A stretch of DNA of 64,000 nt from Piper betle. Its lineage: Eukaryota > Streptophyta > Magnoliopsida > Piperales > Piperaceae. The position numbers and the translations under genes were made by a program. Where the stretch lies: the NCBI GenBank assembly GCA_033002965.1, contig JAURVB010013359.1, forward strand, positions 116,388-180,387, given 5' to 3'. The notes below the pieces were generated by a model that saw only the letters and a program-made list of their open reading frames with translations, was not told where the DNA came from and searched no databases. This document shows, piece by piece, positions 1 through 11,014 of this stretch (positions are counted from its first letter, which is position 1; every line of letters begins with the position of its first letter).

Positions 1-127
1 AAATATTATGGCGAGCTGTAATAGTTGATAATTATACTAAACCCAACTATTACCAGACTTGAATAGAGCTCTTCGGCTCTTTGTGATGAATATAAGTTTG
101 TGTTAAAATTGGAAACGTTGTGTCTAG

Positions 128-1732
128 CTTTCCAGATGATCCATTCAACCGGAACTGGGAGCAATTCACTGATTCAAACCCCATCGTTTCTTCCCGCTCA
201 ACCATGGACACTTCCGAATTTTGGAACATTCCTCCGAGCAAGGTGTTCCACAAGGCCTTGACGACTAGTCGCGGCCAGCAGCTCCAGCTGCGGTGGCCAC
301 CAGTGTCCCTGCCGAATGCTAGCTATTACATTGCACTCTACTTCCAGGACAACCGCACGCCTAGCCCCTATAGTTGGAGAGTGTTCACCGTGGCCATCAA
401 TGGGAAGGACTTCTACCGGGACCTGAATGTGACCGCCGAAGGTGTGGCTGTGGTCTCCAAGAACTGGCCCCTCTCTGGGCATACAAAGATAACAATGACG
501 CCCGCCGATGGTTCGCCAGTAGGACCAGTTATAACAGCCGGCGAGGCCTTTCAGATTGTTCATGTGGGCAGAAAGACGCACAATATCGATGGTATATTAC
601 TTGCTCCGAACATCCGTTTCTCATTAAGAGTATAGTTTTTTCTCCTCGTCCTTCAAGTTTTTTGCTTATTTTGCAACAAATCTCGTCAGTTGATGCAATG
701 GAGGAGCTTGCAAGGAGCTTGAATAATCCCCCTGCCGATTGGAAGGGAGATCCTTGCTTGCCAAAGGAAAATTCCTGGAGTGGAGTAACCTGCTCTAACG
801 ACAAGCATGCCCGAGTAGTTGCCTTGTGAGTTCCCACTCCATATTTTTAGTTTCTGGGCTGATAAATACATGTTCAATATCAATGTAATACAAGTTACCA
901 TTGTTTTGCTTCTGGCTTCTGGCCATGGGCATGTACATGATAAATAATTTATCCAGTTCACGGTTGGCCTGCCTGTTCAACTGCATTCTTCAAAAATTTC
1001 TCTACTACTGTACAGGCATAATAACAAAAGCGGTACCTTTAAAATATTGTAGGAACTTTACAAGCTTTGGCCTCTCAGGATCATTGCCCCCCAACATTGC
1101 CAACTTGACAGAAATCAGACACATGTAAGCGTCCCACAGAGACACAAATTATAGCATGCAAAGAGAGAACGTACGAATGAATGTATTGATTTACTTGGTT
1201 TTATGGTCGTCACAGATACATGGGGAGTAACCGGCTTTCAGGTTCTATTCCAGAAATAAGTCCTCTGCATAAACTCATATCAGTGTAAGCATTTGTTTTG
1301 AAATCTTGAAGGTATCACATCCTCTCAATCTATTCTGTTCGCATGTATATCTCATACTTCTCTATTCTACTTTGTGAATTACGCTATAGGCATTTGGAAG
1401 ATAATCAACTTACTGGTAGTATACCAAACACTCTTGGCAATCTGCCCCGCCTCCAGACGCTGTAAGTTTGATGTTGTTGCTCAAGAACTAAAAAAAGGCT
1501 ATTTTCTTATAGAGCATGAATTGCTTTTGAATGAATATGCAGGTACTTACAGAACAACAAACTTGAAGAGGCAATTCCACAAAATCTAAGAAATAGAAAG
1601 GACATGGATTTTAAGTAAGTCAGAAATGCAACGCTTTCTGCTTTGATGCAACATCTGACATGATCATTGACAGCCATAATAAATTTCCTCTTTAGGGTCT
1701 ATGGAAACAATTTAGCCGGTGGCAGTGAATAG
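128..1732 (+). CDS. Malectin-like / leucine-rich-repeat protein, 3' part
   Basis: The gene runs off the left edge. Exons I can place are 128-591, 690-825, 1053-1124, 1216-1284, 1390-1461, 1543-1614 and 1696-1732; all joins keep frame with GT-AG ends. The first exon encodes the end of a malectin-like (di-glucose-binding) domain, starting FPDDPFNRNWEQF. Next comes the bridge motif NPPADWKGDPCLP and SWSGVTC, the cap that precedes LRRs in plant receptor-like proteins. Four short exons then encode about one LRR each (LSGSLPPNIANL, LSGSIPEISPL, LTGSIPNTLGNLP), with splice phase 2 in the repeated Leu/Ile codon. The protein stops at 1730-1732 without a transmembrane helix or kinase domain. This matches the Arabidopsis At1g25570/At3g19230 type, thought to be secreted or membrane-associated carbohydrate-binding proteins. 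The ligand cannot be told from sequence. The exon that begins at 128 follows a weak acceptor. Confidence 0.88.
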
Positions 1733-4200
1733 CAATCGGAGCAACTGAACTGACCAAAGAATTATACATAAGTTGAGAGCTTCAAAAGAGGGCGCAAAAA
1801 GTTTTACGTACATAAGAAATGATCACCATAAGAAAACTTGTCAGCAGTGCCATGAAAGTTCCCAATTGGATAAATGTCGATAAAACTGCTTCGAGGTGTA
1901 TCTAAAATATAAAGTATAAAACCATTATAATACTCTGCTTTACATTCACACCAACAATCGAAATAGTTAAGATGATCAGAAGCTGGAAAAGATAAAGACA
2001 ACAATCTTTTTAGTTCAAGTACGTAAGATAAAAATTTGTATTATCCCAAAAACCACCAGCATATATATGCACATGTACCTTTCCCTCTAGCTAGTCAATG
2101 ATGACAGCACAATCAGGAGTAGATTCCATGGAGAAGAAAATTTTTTCTAACTAACCGCATCAGCTGGCTAACATATCAGATTGATGCAAATCCGCTCAAG
2201 CTGGTTTAAAACTGTAAGACAAGATGAGTTCGTTTACACAAATAAATGCAATGTAATTCATAATATTGGAGGAGATGATGATCGAACCATACCACTTATT
2301 CCAACTTTTAATACAAGTATGAAGCCCAACATTTTGACAGCATCATAAGTTAGTCTAAATAGGCTAAATAAGCTTGGAATAGTAATATGATATTAAGAGT
2401 TCAAAGCAATTCATTGCAGCAGGGCCAACTTTTACAATGAAAAAGGCAGAGACACATTGAACAAAATTGCAAACATTGAACACAATTACTATTACACACC
2501 GTTCCATTTAAGATCTGAAACTTCAGTTTCTCTTGAAATGGTAGCTAATTTTATAGAACAGAGGAGGTTACGTATGACGCAAAAGGTTGTCAATATGCAA
2601 TCACGAGAACAGTGAAATCAAGGTAAAACAATCCAAACAATACAATATATTAAAAAAATGTCGGATAAGAGAACAGGACACATTTGCAGTTTAAACAAAC
2701 GAACACAATTGCAGTTTAAGAAAAAAACAAATTATCTGCTTAATTCTGAAACCCTCGTTCGTTGAAAAAACTTCAGGATGAATGAACCTGAAAGAAGAAA
2801 ATGAAAAAACTTCAAGACACATTGTCGGGCTTGTAACAATCTACAACCCATCTGTTCGCTAATGTGTAGTTAAAAAATATCACCCCATTGGAAGCTTTTA
2901 AACTTTTTTAAAATAAAAATCGTGTCACTGTTAACAAACTCGTTTTTCGCAACTCGCAAGGCAGTTATGAAGGATTTTTAACATTTGATGCTCTTGTTAA
3001 TTCTAAGTGTCTAATGCGTGAACGTATATTTTTACGATTGACAGATCTTCAGTTGTCTGTTTGCTTGGTCTTTAGAGGAGCTGTTTTACTAATTTTTTAG
3101 CATTTGCCTGGCACGATTTAGAAAGACTTTATGGCTGAATATGTTCCTGGTTTCATTGAGTTCATCTTTACAGGCAATGTTCAGAAAATTACTGCTCACA
3201 AGTACATAGAAGTAATGGAAGATTTGAATAATGGAAAACCTTTTGAACTTTTTTTCAGGTTCTGTAACTTTTCCTTGTCATGGTTTTTTCCCTTACCCAT
3301 GGTTTATTTTTGGGGGCCATTATACAGCAAATATACTTTCTAAAACAGTTTTGTTACAAATTGGTTGAGCAAATATGGTTAAAATATAATCATTACGATC
3401 TTAATTGCAACCTAAACATAATCATTACAATCTTAATTGCAACCTTTTTTCTTTTTCTTTTTCCCCTCTTGGTACATCTCTAAATGGTCCTTACATGTTT
3501 CATATTTTTCCAAAATGTTTGTTGCAAAATAAACTATATATCAAGGAAGTTTTTCTTCTCTGCTGAACTTGTGAGACCTTTGGGCATGTATAAAGACATT
3601 TATCAGTGAGAAATTGTAGACAATGTGTTTTCTACAATTGTTCATCCGTGCTTCTGTCAAAAGAAGCCTGCAGTCTGCACAATATGATGACGAGGGTCGT
3701 TCCATTCTTATTTGTTTTTTAGCTTGAGTTGGCTCTGATGTCAAGCTATTGAGTGACTCGGGAAGAAGCTAAAGCCTCTGCCGACCACCATGTTGAGCCG
3801 CCTTTGGCATCCTCCACAGTACGTTTATGAGTGGAGCATCGGGTTCCAACCTGGGGGGTCCTATCAACGTGTTTTTTTGCTTCGAATATTTAGATTTTCT
3901 ATAATGGCGAAGGCAGGAAAAGAGGCTCAAACGATTCTATTTGATTGTCTAGTGCTAGCTTTATTCGGCCTTATATCTACACAATTTAATTAGGCGCGGC
4001 TCAATCAGGGCTTGCAATTTGGATGCGAGCAAGCGCAATGGGGCTCGAAAGGGTACGAAACTTCTCACCCCAGCTTTATCTTGTGCAGGACTTTCTCGTT
4101 TGTCCTTAGCCAAGCTAGATACGTGAAAGCATCCTGCCAGTGCTATAAGTTTATAAATACAATAAGATCATAGGACTGAAGAAGTGTTAGTAGCAGGGGA
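1733..4200. other. Intergenic spacer after the LRR gene
   Basis: The first few hundred bases are probably the 3' UTR of the LRR gene. The rest is AT-rich. Short open frames near 3131-3343 and 3790-3993 have no recognisable domain, no clear splice context and no start signal. I see no gene, RNA gene or clear transposon here. Confidence 0.5.
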
Positions 4201-5570
4201 AGGAAATAGGATGTCGGGGATAGATCTGCCAATTTTACTGCCGAGCATAAAGGCCATTGACGTGGAAATTATAATGCTAAGTGTACGAGCCGAATTAAAT
4301 AATAAATGTGATAAAAAAAATCGTCCTACAAAGAATTAGTAGTAGAAATTTTTAAAGTTAAACTAATCTAAAATGTAATATTTAAATCAAAATATTAACT
4401 TTAGAATGACAAACTTAGGATTTTCAATTTCACCTAGTGATCTATATAATTAAAGTTATAACTTATATCTATGAATTGTGCATTTAGATTATTAACCACG
4501 AGAATTAATTATTTATGACATCTCTCAATTCACTATAAACTTATCAACCACGGGAATTAATTATTTATGACATCTTTCGATTCACTATAAAATTATCACG
4601 CCCACCCAACTCCTCTATCTCTATGAAATTGTGTATATAAAATGATACTTTAAACTTTGCCCTTAACAATTACTTAAAACATATGAGTATATTTCTATCT
4701 CATATGTGAATCACCTAAAATAGATGAACAAAGAATATTTTATTCAATGATAAATTTAATTTTTCTATCTCTAAACAAGATTAAATATCTAGATCTAACA
4801 ATAGGTAGCCAGTCTAATGATAACATTAAGAACATAATAGAATAAATAAATCTAACATCACAATCATATAAATAAAAAATACTAACATTTATTAATTCAT
4901 GCACTAGGTGTCATTAAAAATTCTAGAAAAGAATTTACTTCATAGAATATGCGATTAAACTCAAGAAATTCATATGTGATAAAAAAGACATCATTTAATT
5001 ACAAAGAAAAGTAAATCAATAAAGAAAAACTCTTTTGGAGAAAGCGTGTTCTTCTTTTGATCCAACTTCTTAGTCGTTCCTTCTTGTCTTTCGTGTCGTC
5101 CCCTCGTCGTCTAATGTTGTTCTCTTCTTTTTAAAACCCTAATCAAATTTATTAAGGATCCACCCAAATATTACAAATGTGGTCCACCAGGATTTCTAAA
5201 AATATTAGAAAAATCAGTTTTCCTACTGCCAGCGCTCGAGCACTCAGCTCTGGGCTATAACACTTTCTTAACAGAAAGGCCAGTGCACGAGCGCTCTGTT
5301 CCCCGTGCTCAAGCACTCGCTACAGCTTCCAGGTCATACTTTTTGGCCCAATTTTGCTCTACATTGATTCCAGGTTGTCTTCTAACTCTTATGCCTACTA
5401 AAACAACATTAATTAACACTTTTTACACCAAAACCACAATAATTTCTCGCATTATCAATAATATCTAATAAACTTTTAAACTAATAAAATTAAAATAAAA
5501 TTCACTTGAAACATGACAAAAACTCAATATAAAATGCAAAAATTTATAACTCTTTTATAGAGTTATCGGC
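4200..5570. repeat. Unclassified AT-rich dispersed repeat
   Basis: The stretch reads like a decayed non-coding transposon. It has long A/T runs, a 52-bp direct duplication inside (4494-4597), and a 3' part ending in ATAAAATGCAAAAATTTATAA-like sequence. Its style (atcgtc...tagtag near the start, AT-rich tail) resembles the unclassified insertion at 14115-15302. I cannot align the two convincingly by eye, and I could not find termini or a target-site duplication. Confidence 0.35.
4494..4597 (+). repeat. Tandem duplication, 52-bp unit x2
   Basis: Two adjacent near-identical copies begin with AACCACG at 4494 and 4546. Each contains GAATTAATTATTTATGACAT followed by ATTCACTATAAA. A few substitutions separate them. 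Confidence 0.8.
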
Positions 5571-6490
5571 CATATTATGGGACGGAACGGTGATGTTTTT
5601 GGTAATTTGGCCAATTTATTTAATATTAAGGAGTATTATGCAAGATTTATTTTTAAAGTTATTTAATATAATTTGATATTGTATTTTGATAACTCAATTT
5701 AATATTTGTGCATCGCATTGCAGGTCCTAACCGGCAAAGGAGGAAGGAGATCTAGCCATCAAAATTTTAATATTTATAGTTGTATAGATTTTAAATATAA
5801 GGTCTATGCCGCAGCACCCTTTAGGCAAAAAACAAAGGAAGATAAAAAAAATCTTATGTTTAACTAGAATTAAAGAATGAATAAGAATCAAGATTTTGGT
5901 CTTCTCGATTTATTTGAAGAAAAAGTGCTTGGAAAACCGAAAATTTTACATTTCCCCATTTTTGTTAAATGTCCAACTGTGGATGCTAACGTTATTGCCC
6001 TTCCCATCTCTCTTTTTCCTCTCCCAGCTCCATACTGCAGAAACTGCAAAATTTTTAAACCAGCTAGGAATTAAACGATGAAACTATTCAACACTCCATC
6101 CCTCCGAGTGTTTTCTTTAGATGTACGTCCTGTTGACTTTCTTAATCTTGCAGCTTGATGCAAGTGGATATAAATACTGGATATATACATATTAATATTC
6201 AACTTATATTTCTTTACGAGTAACGACTATCGAATTTTATGCCAACTTGCATCACCAACCATAAAGAATTTGATGAGCAATGCCATTTTATAACCAGGTA
6301 AACCGAAGTATCCAGTTGAAGACGGACCAATTATTTAAACTTGTTCAACTGTGTCCAGGACTCGTTTCCTAATATAAGAATTCAACTACCAGAGCAGTTA
6401 GGCGGTATGCGTTGGATTGAACATGAAACCATGTGGGATGACATACAGACACTGACATCAACGATGAAGAAACAAACGGGCAGCTGCTGA
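5571..6490. other. Intergenic spacer upstream of the PLAC8 gene
   Basis: AT-rich DNA with no gene recognised. The last few hundred bases are presumably the promoter region of the PLAC8 gene at 6640. Confidence 0.4.
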
Positions 6491-6498
6491 TATATAAA
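6491..6498 (+). promoter_or_regulatory. TATA box of the PLAC8 gene
   Basis: TATATAAA lies about 140 bp upstream of the start codon at 6640, which would leave a 5' UTR of roughly 110 nt. This is a position-based inference. Confidence 0.5.
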
Positions 6499-6639
6499 CG
6501 CTATTGACTTCATTACTTAAAAATTAATCCTCGTCAACAAAAGTTAGCATCATATGATTGTTTGCTACCCGAGATCTTATACGAGAGCTAACTACAATAC
6601 ATAGTCAATCTGCAGCATTTGAGTGGGCAGATCAAGAAA

Positions 6640-7772
6640 ATGTCTACAGAGCCACCTACATGGCCACCACCACCGCCGGCGGCTGTTACAAACAACAGCC
6701 CCTACCAGACATACTATCCTTCACTTCCTCCTGATCAACCCGGCATCCCCGTCTACACCCAATCACAGGGCAATTTGAAGTGGTCCACCGGCCTCTGCCA
6801 CTGCTTTGACGATCCAGCCATATGTATGTAACTAATGTCTATATATATATATACCGATTAGCTTGATTTTTACTTATTGATCCTAGCTTAAAATCATTGA
6901 GAGATTTTAAGAGAGTGAATCAGCCGTGCTTACCATCTAAGATTTGGGTGTTCTGTTTGTATTTTTGTTCATTGATTAAAGGTTTGATCACATGTATCTG
7001 CCCCTGCATCACATTCGGGCAGATTGCTGAAATAGTGAACCGGGGGAACCCAAGTAAGTCGCCAATATTCTCGTCACAAAAAGAGGTAAAATAAGCAGTA
7101 TAACACATGGGTACGCATGGAAGCATGAGATATTTTGCCTTTGTAGCCTGTGCAGTGAGTGGAGCTCTGTATGGTTTTCTGGTCGGGTTCACCGGATTTG
7201 CCTGCCTCTATTCTTGCTTCTACCGCTCTAGGATAAGAGCTCGCTTTGGCCTGGAGGAGGCTCCCTGTGCCGATTGCCTGGTGCATTGCTGCTGTGAGAC
7301 CTGTGCTTTGTGCCAAGAGTATAGAGAGATCAGAAGCCGTGGATTTGATATGGGTTTAGGTAAAAAGTAATTAAAATCGAAGATCTGTCATCTTTGTTAA
7401 GTATGATCCCATTGTTTGTACCTGTCATCTAGTTAATTTAGCTTTAGCAAGCTCCTACTAGCGGTAGCAGGTATAATTATAATTTAACACTAATATTATT
7501 TCCTGTTTCAATTTTCGCTTGCATATCCCATTAATAGCGATGAGTCATATTAAGTTAATGCATTATTTGATCATTTTATCCTCGAGTAAAACCTTGGAAA
7601 TCCATGAAGCAATCCATTTGAGATAATTTAAACCAGCTATAGCTGTCAACTTAAATAAATAAATGCCACTGATATCGGCAATCTTGAAGCAGGATGGGAA
7701 GGTAACATGGAGAGAAACAGCCAAAGGGGGATAACACAACCTCCGAACATGATGGGAGCCATGATCAGATAA
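6640..7772 (+). CDS. PLAC8-domain protein, cell number regulator / PCR family
   Basis: Four exons: 6640-6823, 6982-7053, 7147-7359 and 7693-7772 (549 nt, 182 aa, frame kept at each GT-AG join). The N-terminus is Pro-rich (PTWPPPPPAA). The PLAC8 core follows: KWSTGLCHCFDDPAIC, then the hallmark CxCPC in LITCICPCITFGQIAEIV, a hydrophobic stretch SGALYGFLVGFTGFACLYSC, and the conserved C-terminal CCCETCALCQEYREIRSRGF. Exon 4 supplies GWEGNMERN...PPNMMGAMIR, typical of the family tail. Members are small plasma-membrane proteins that affect organ size (FW2.2/CNR) or divalent-cation transport (PCR); which role applies here is not visible. The start at 6640 gives the usual MSTEPP-type N-terminus. 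A copy of exon 4 alone lies at 22024-22103, because the downstream tandem duplication starts inside intron 3 near 7636. Confidence 0.93.
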
Positions 7773-8567
7773 CAGTTTTAACGATGCTTAGGCTCTTCTC
7801 AGGCGGGCAAATTACATGCTAAGTTATTTACTCAATACCATTGGGAAGAGATTGCCCATGCAAGAATGCCTTGATGATTTTGTAATAATGTGTACCGCTT
7901 CCCTTTCATTTTGTTTGCTCGAGTTACAGTGATGTTATTGTAATCCAGTCAATTAACAGTGATGGATGTAGTCTTCATTTTTTGCCCATCATGCATCTAA
8001 TATGCCCATATGCTGAAAGCTATATATGTTTGTGATTTGCCCGGCCCCGACCAAACCTTTTGCTTGGGTAATTTGCAAAGCCTCGAAACAAACCAGCCCA
8101 GGGAAGTCAATGGTTACGTCTTACCGTAAGCGTCATCAGGGGTGATATCAGCAAGCTTGTGGTCCTAATATGATGAACGTGGTAAGGGGATAAAGATTAT
8201 TTATCCATTTTTAATGGGAAAAGATAATGGTGGGATATCTCAAGTTGATGTCCATCAATTTTGATGCTATCTTTATATTGCTTTAACTTTATGGCCGGTC
8301 TTGTGAAGAACATATCCTCCATGATGTGGGACAGACGGAACAAGAGCATATTATTTATCGGTGATCACAAGCTCCTCTTTTGCTCATTTACAAGTGCACA
8401 AGCTCGACTTGAATCTTTTACCGTTTACATGATTGAATAGGTATTATTCCGAAGGTAACCATCACAAGGGAGGTTGCTTTACGACCGTGATTCAGTTGGT
8501 GATAAGCATGAACCCCCGCTAGCAGCAACTTGGTCCGCCAACTTGCTCACTTAGTTGACAGTGTGCA
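7773..8567. other. Spacer between PLAC8 gene and EF-hand gene 1
   Basis: 3' UTR of the PLAC8 gene followed by the upstream region of EF-hand gene 1. The whole stretch is duplicated at about 22104-22890. No other feature is seen. Confidence 0.6.
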
Positions 8568-8577
8568 TATATAAATA
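8568..8577 (+). promoter_or_regulatory. TATA box of EF-hand gene 1
   Basis: TATATAAATA lies about 100 bp upstream of the start codon at 8674. The paralogous position in the right copy (22890) reads TATATAAC, a weaker match. Confidence 0.6.
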
Positions 8578-8673
8578 GATCACATGGCCGCTTCATTCAC
8601 AAGGCAATCCATCGCAGCGCACTAAGATTACTGACTAGGTAGAGTGTGAGGAGTAGTACTGCCAATCGAGAAG

Positions 8674-9030
8674 ATGGCAATAATGGCCATATTCAGGTCA
8701 CTTGTGGGAAATCAGACGATGACCGAGAGTGAGTTCAAGAAGTTGCTCGAGGAGTTCGACACGAACAAAGATGGGAAGATAAGCAGGGAGGAGCTGCGCA
8801 TGGGTTTGAAGAAAATGGGGAAGTGGTTCTGCGCTAGGAAGGCCAGGCATGGCCTATGCTACGCAGATGAGAATGGGAACGGCTACATCGACCACGACGA
8901 GATCGACAATCTCGTGGCTTTTGCTAAAAAAACTGGCACATTAATATTGTTACTAACTAGTTGGTCTTATATATATATAAGAAGCACTAAAACCAAATCC
9001 CCACTTTGTTTAGAAGCCTCTTGTGTGTGA
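8674..9030 (+). CDS. Small two-EF-hand calcium-binding protein, copy 1 (frameshifted C-terminus)
   Basis: Intronless ORF of 118 aa. Two canonical 12-residue EF loops are visible: DTNKDGKISREE (about residues 30-41) and DENGNGYIDHDE (about 70-81), each with the Asp/Asn/Gly/Ile/Glu pattern that binds Ca2+. The protein is probably a small calmodulin-like sensor. Copies 2 and 3 end in YWHINIVTY and NWGIKIVAY shortly after the second EF-hand. Here the run GCTAAAAAAACTGG has one base fewer than copy 2 (GCTAAAAAATACTGG), so the frame shifts. The last 9 residues are replaced by an unrelated 32-residue hydrophobic tail. Both EF-hands are intact, so the product could still bind calcium, but the altered end suggests relaxed constraint or early decay. 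Confidence 0.85.
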   Translation: MAIMAIFRSLVGNQTMTESEFKKLLEEFDTNKDGKISREELRMGLKKMGKWFCARKARHGLCYADENGNGYIDHDEIDNLVAFAKKTGTLILLLTSWSYIYIRSTKTKSPLCLEASCV

Positions 9031-11009
9031 GTATATGTAATGTATGTGTCTAATTTGCATATGCATGGGTACTTGCACTATGTAATGTGCAAGAATGTGG
9101 CACCTAGTGTTTTCTACTTTTTCAAGTGTATTAAAGAAGTCCGCCTCGTCTAAATGTGGTACCGCTGGTTCTCAACATTTTATGAACATATTATAGTAAG
9201 AAAAGTATTGGGTTGTACCACTTGACTGCGCCGAGAGCGCGCCAAGGACATTCACCGATTGGGCACTAAGGCTTGCACCCAATATGCACCGACCCTCTTG
9301 GCTTATGGCACTGGCACTAGGTACTTTAGTACAACTTAATTATTAAGGTGGAACTTTTTTCTGCAAATTTTCTTTAGTCGGAAATTGCATTCAGATTGAA
9401 ATAAGGAAGCATGTGCGGTGGTGTGCTGAGAATAATCTCACATTTAAAAAGATGTTCCTTTCAAACACCATTTAAATGGATGTTGGGTCATCAGCCATGG
9501 GTCGTGGGATTTGCAAAAGGCGGCGGAAATAGTCCCACCTTCAAAAAGAAAATATGCCCAACTTAATTCTGAAATCATATGTGATAGTTATTTTGGACTG
9601 ATCTCAATGCCCAACTTCGCATGCCAGAGCACCACACGACGGCCCAGAAAGAGTTTCTGTGGAGTGTTGATACAGTTAACATGCAATTATTACGAACTGT
9701 AGGAGACACACTGTGGGATGCATTGTTGTAAAACTCGGAATCAGCAGTTAAATTGGATTTTTGAAAATTTTAAATTGAACCGGTTTCAAATCGATGCATG
9801 ACTTATTTTGTATTAGTAAATTTAATAAAATTACATATATATTTGTATAAAAATTAGTTTATAGAGGATAATAAAATTAAAAATATATATTGAAATAAAT
9901 CCTTTTGTAAAATTATACTTGACTATAAAATAAAGTATTTTAAAATGGATAATTTCTTTATCTATTGTATGATTATCTAATATTAAAATATACAAAATCT
10001 GGTAAGAATAGTGATTCATGAATAACTTAGAAATCAATCAAACTCGTTTTGAATCAGACAATTAAAATACTGATTTTAATAATTCAATTTATATTTTTTA
10101 CTCGATTTCTAATAGAGTCGATTTGAATAAAACAGCTGAATCGGATTGGTTTAAAACGATTCACATAACGATAGTGGGACAACATAAATTGAAAATGCTT
10201 CTAGTAACTAGTAATTGGGAGTAACGAAAATTAAACATATATTAATCATAATGAAAAATGTAACATAAAGTTACTTACATTGTATCACCTAGTAAATAAA
10301 ATAAAATTTTGGTCTAAGTGAAATCACGAATCAAAAATCACCGTGATCTACAAGTTAAACCTAGACCTTAAAGTTATTAACAAGACGTCGTGTCAAAACA
10401 CAATGCTCAATCTTGTTATTATGCATGGACCGTAGTGCACATCTAGTCGTATTAATAAAAAAGGAATTCAATAATGGCCTCCGATTAAAAGTACAAGATT
10501 TAATTAATTAAAACATAACAAAAATAAAAATAATAAATCAAATTATTATAGTTTAACTTACTATTCGAATTTACCTTTAAAGTCAATCAAAATCTATAGA
10601 TAAGATATCATATTATTATAGAGTGTCTTGTCATTATTAAACAAGAGTTTATCTATAGAATTAAAATTTATATATGATATACATCGATCATATCACGACA
10701 TCTTACATAGTATTTATTTATTAAGATGGAAGGGGTAACGGTAATTACCTGAATAAATAGTAACATCTTAGTAACATCTTTTTGACTGATGATTATACAT
10801 GAGTAGGTTAACGGTAATTACCTGAATAAATAGTAACATCTTAGTAACATCTTTTTGACTGATGATTATACATGAGTAGGTTGTAACTTTTAAAATAATT
10901 GTAAGCTTAGCCAAGGATTCGGTTAAATTAATTAATGATTTCTAACGTTCTGCAACACTTTCATTTTATGTAAGTTATAAAATAAAATTAATTAATGATG
11001 TTACGAAAA
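9031..11009. other. Duplicated AT-rich spacer after EF-hand gene 1
   Basis: 3' UTR followed by long AT-rich spacer, matching about 23284-25261 of the right copy almost base for base. A short ORF conserved at 9511 and 23840 is explained by the duplication and has no recognisable domain. Confidence 0.6.
10736..10881 (+). repeat. Tandem duplication, 73-bp unit x2
   Basis: TAACGGTAATTACCTGAATA starts at 10736 and again at 10809, followed in both by the same sequence through ATACATGAGTAGGTT. The paralogous right segment near 25070-25130 has a single, slightly shortened unit, so the second unit arose in the left copy or was lost from the right. Confidence 0.9.
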
Positions 11010-11014
11010 CTAAC
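11010..11014 (+). repeat. 5-bp target-site duplication (left) of the solo LTR
   Basis: CTAAC directly precedes the LTR start TGTAACACCCC and is repeated at 13875-13879. Confidence 0.93.

Noticed and set aside
3131..3343. 70-codon ORF starting MAEYVPGFIEF
   Set aside because: It looks mildly protein-like, but I could not match a family, place splice sites, or find neighbouring exons.
9511..9702. 63-codon ORF conserved at 23840-24031
   Set aside because: Conservation is fully explained by the segmental duplication; no ATG start and no recognised domain.
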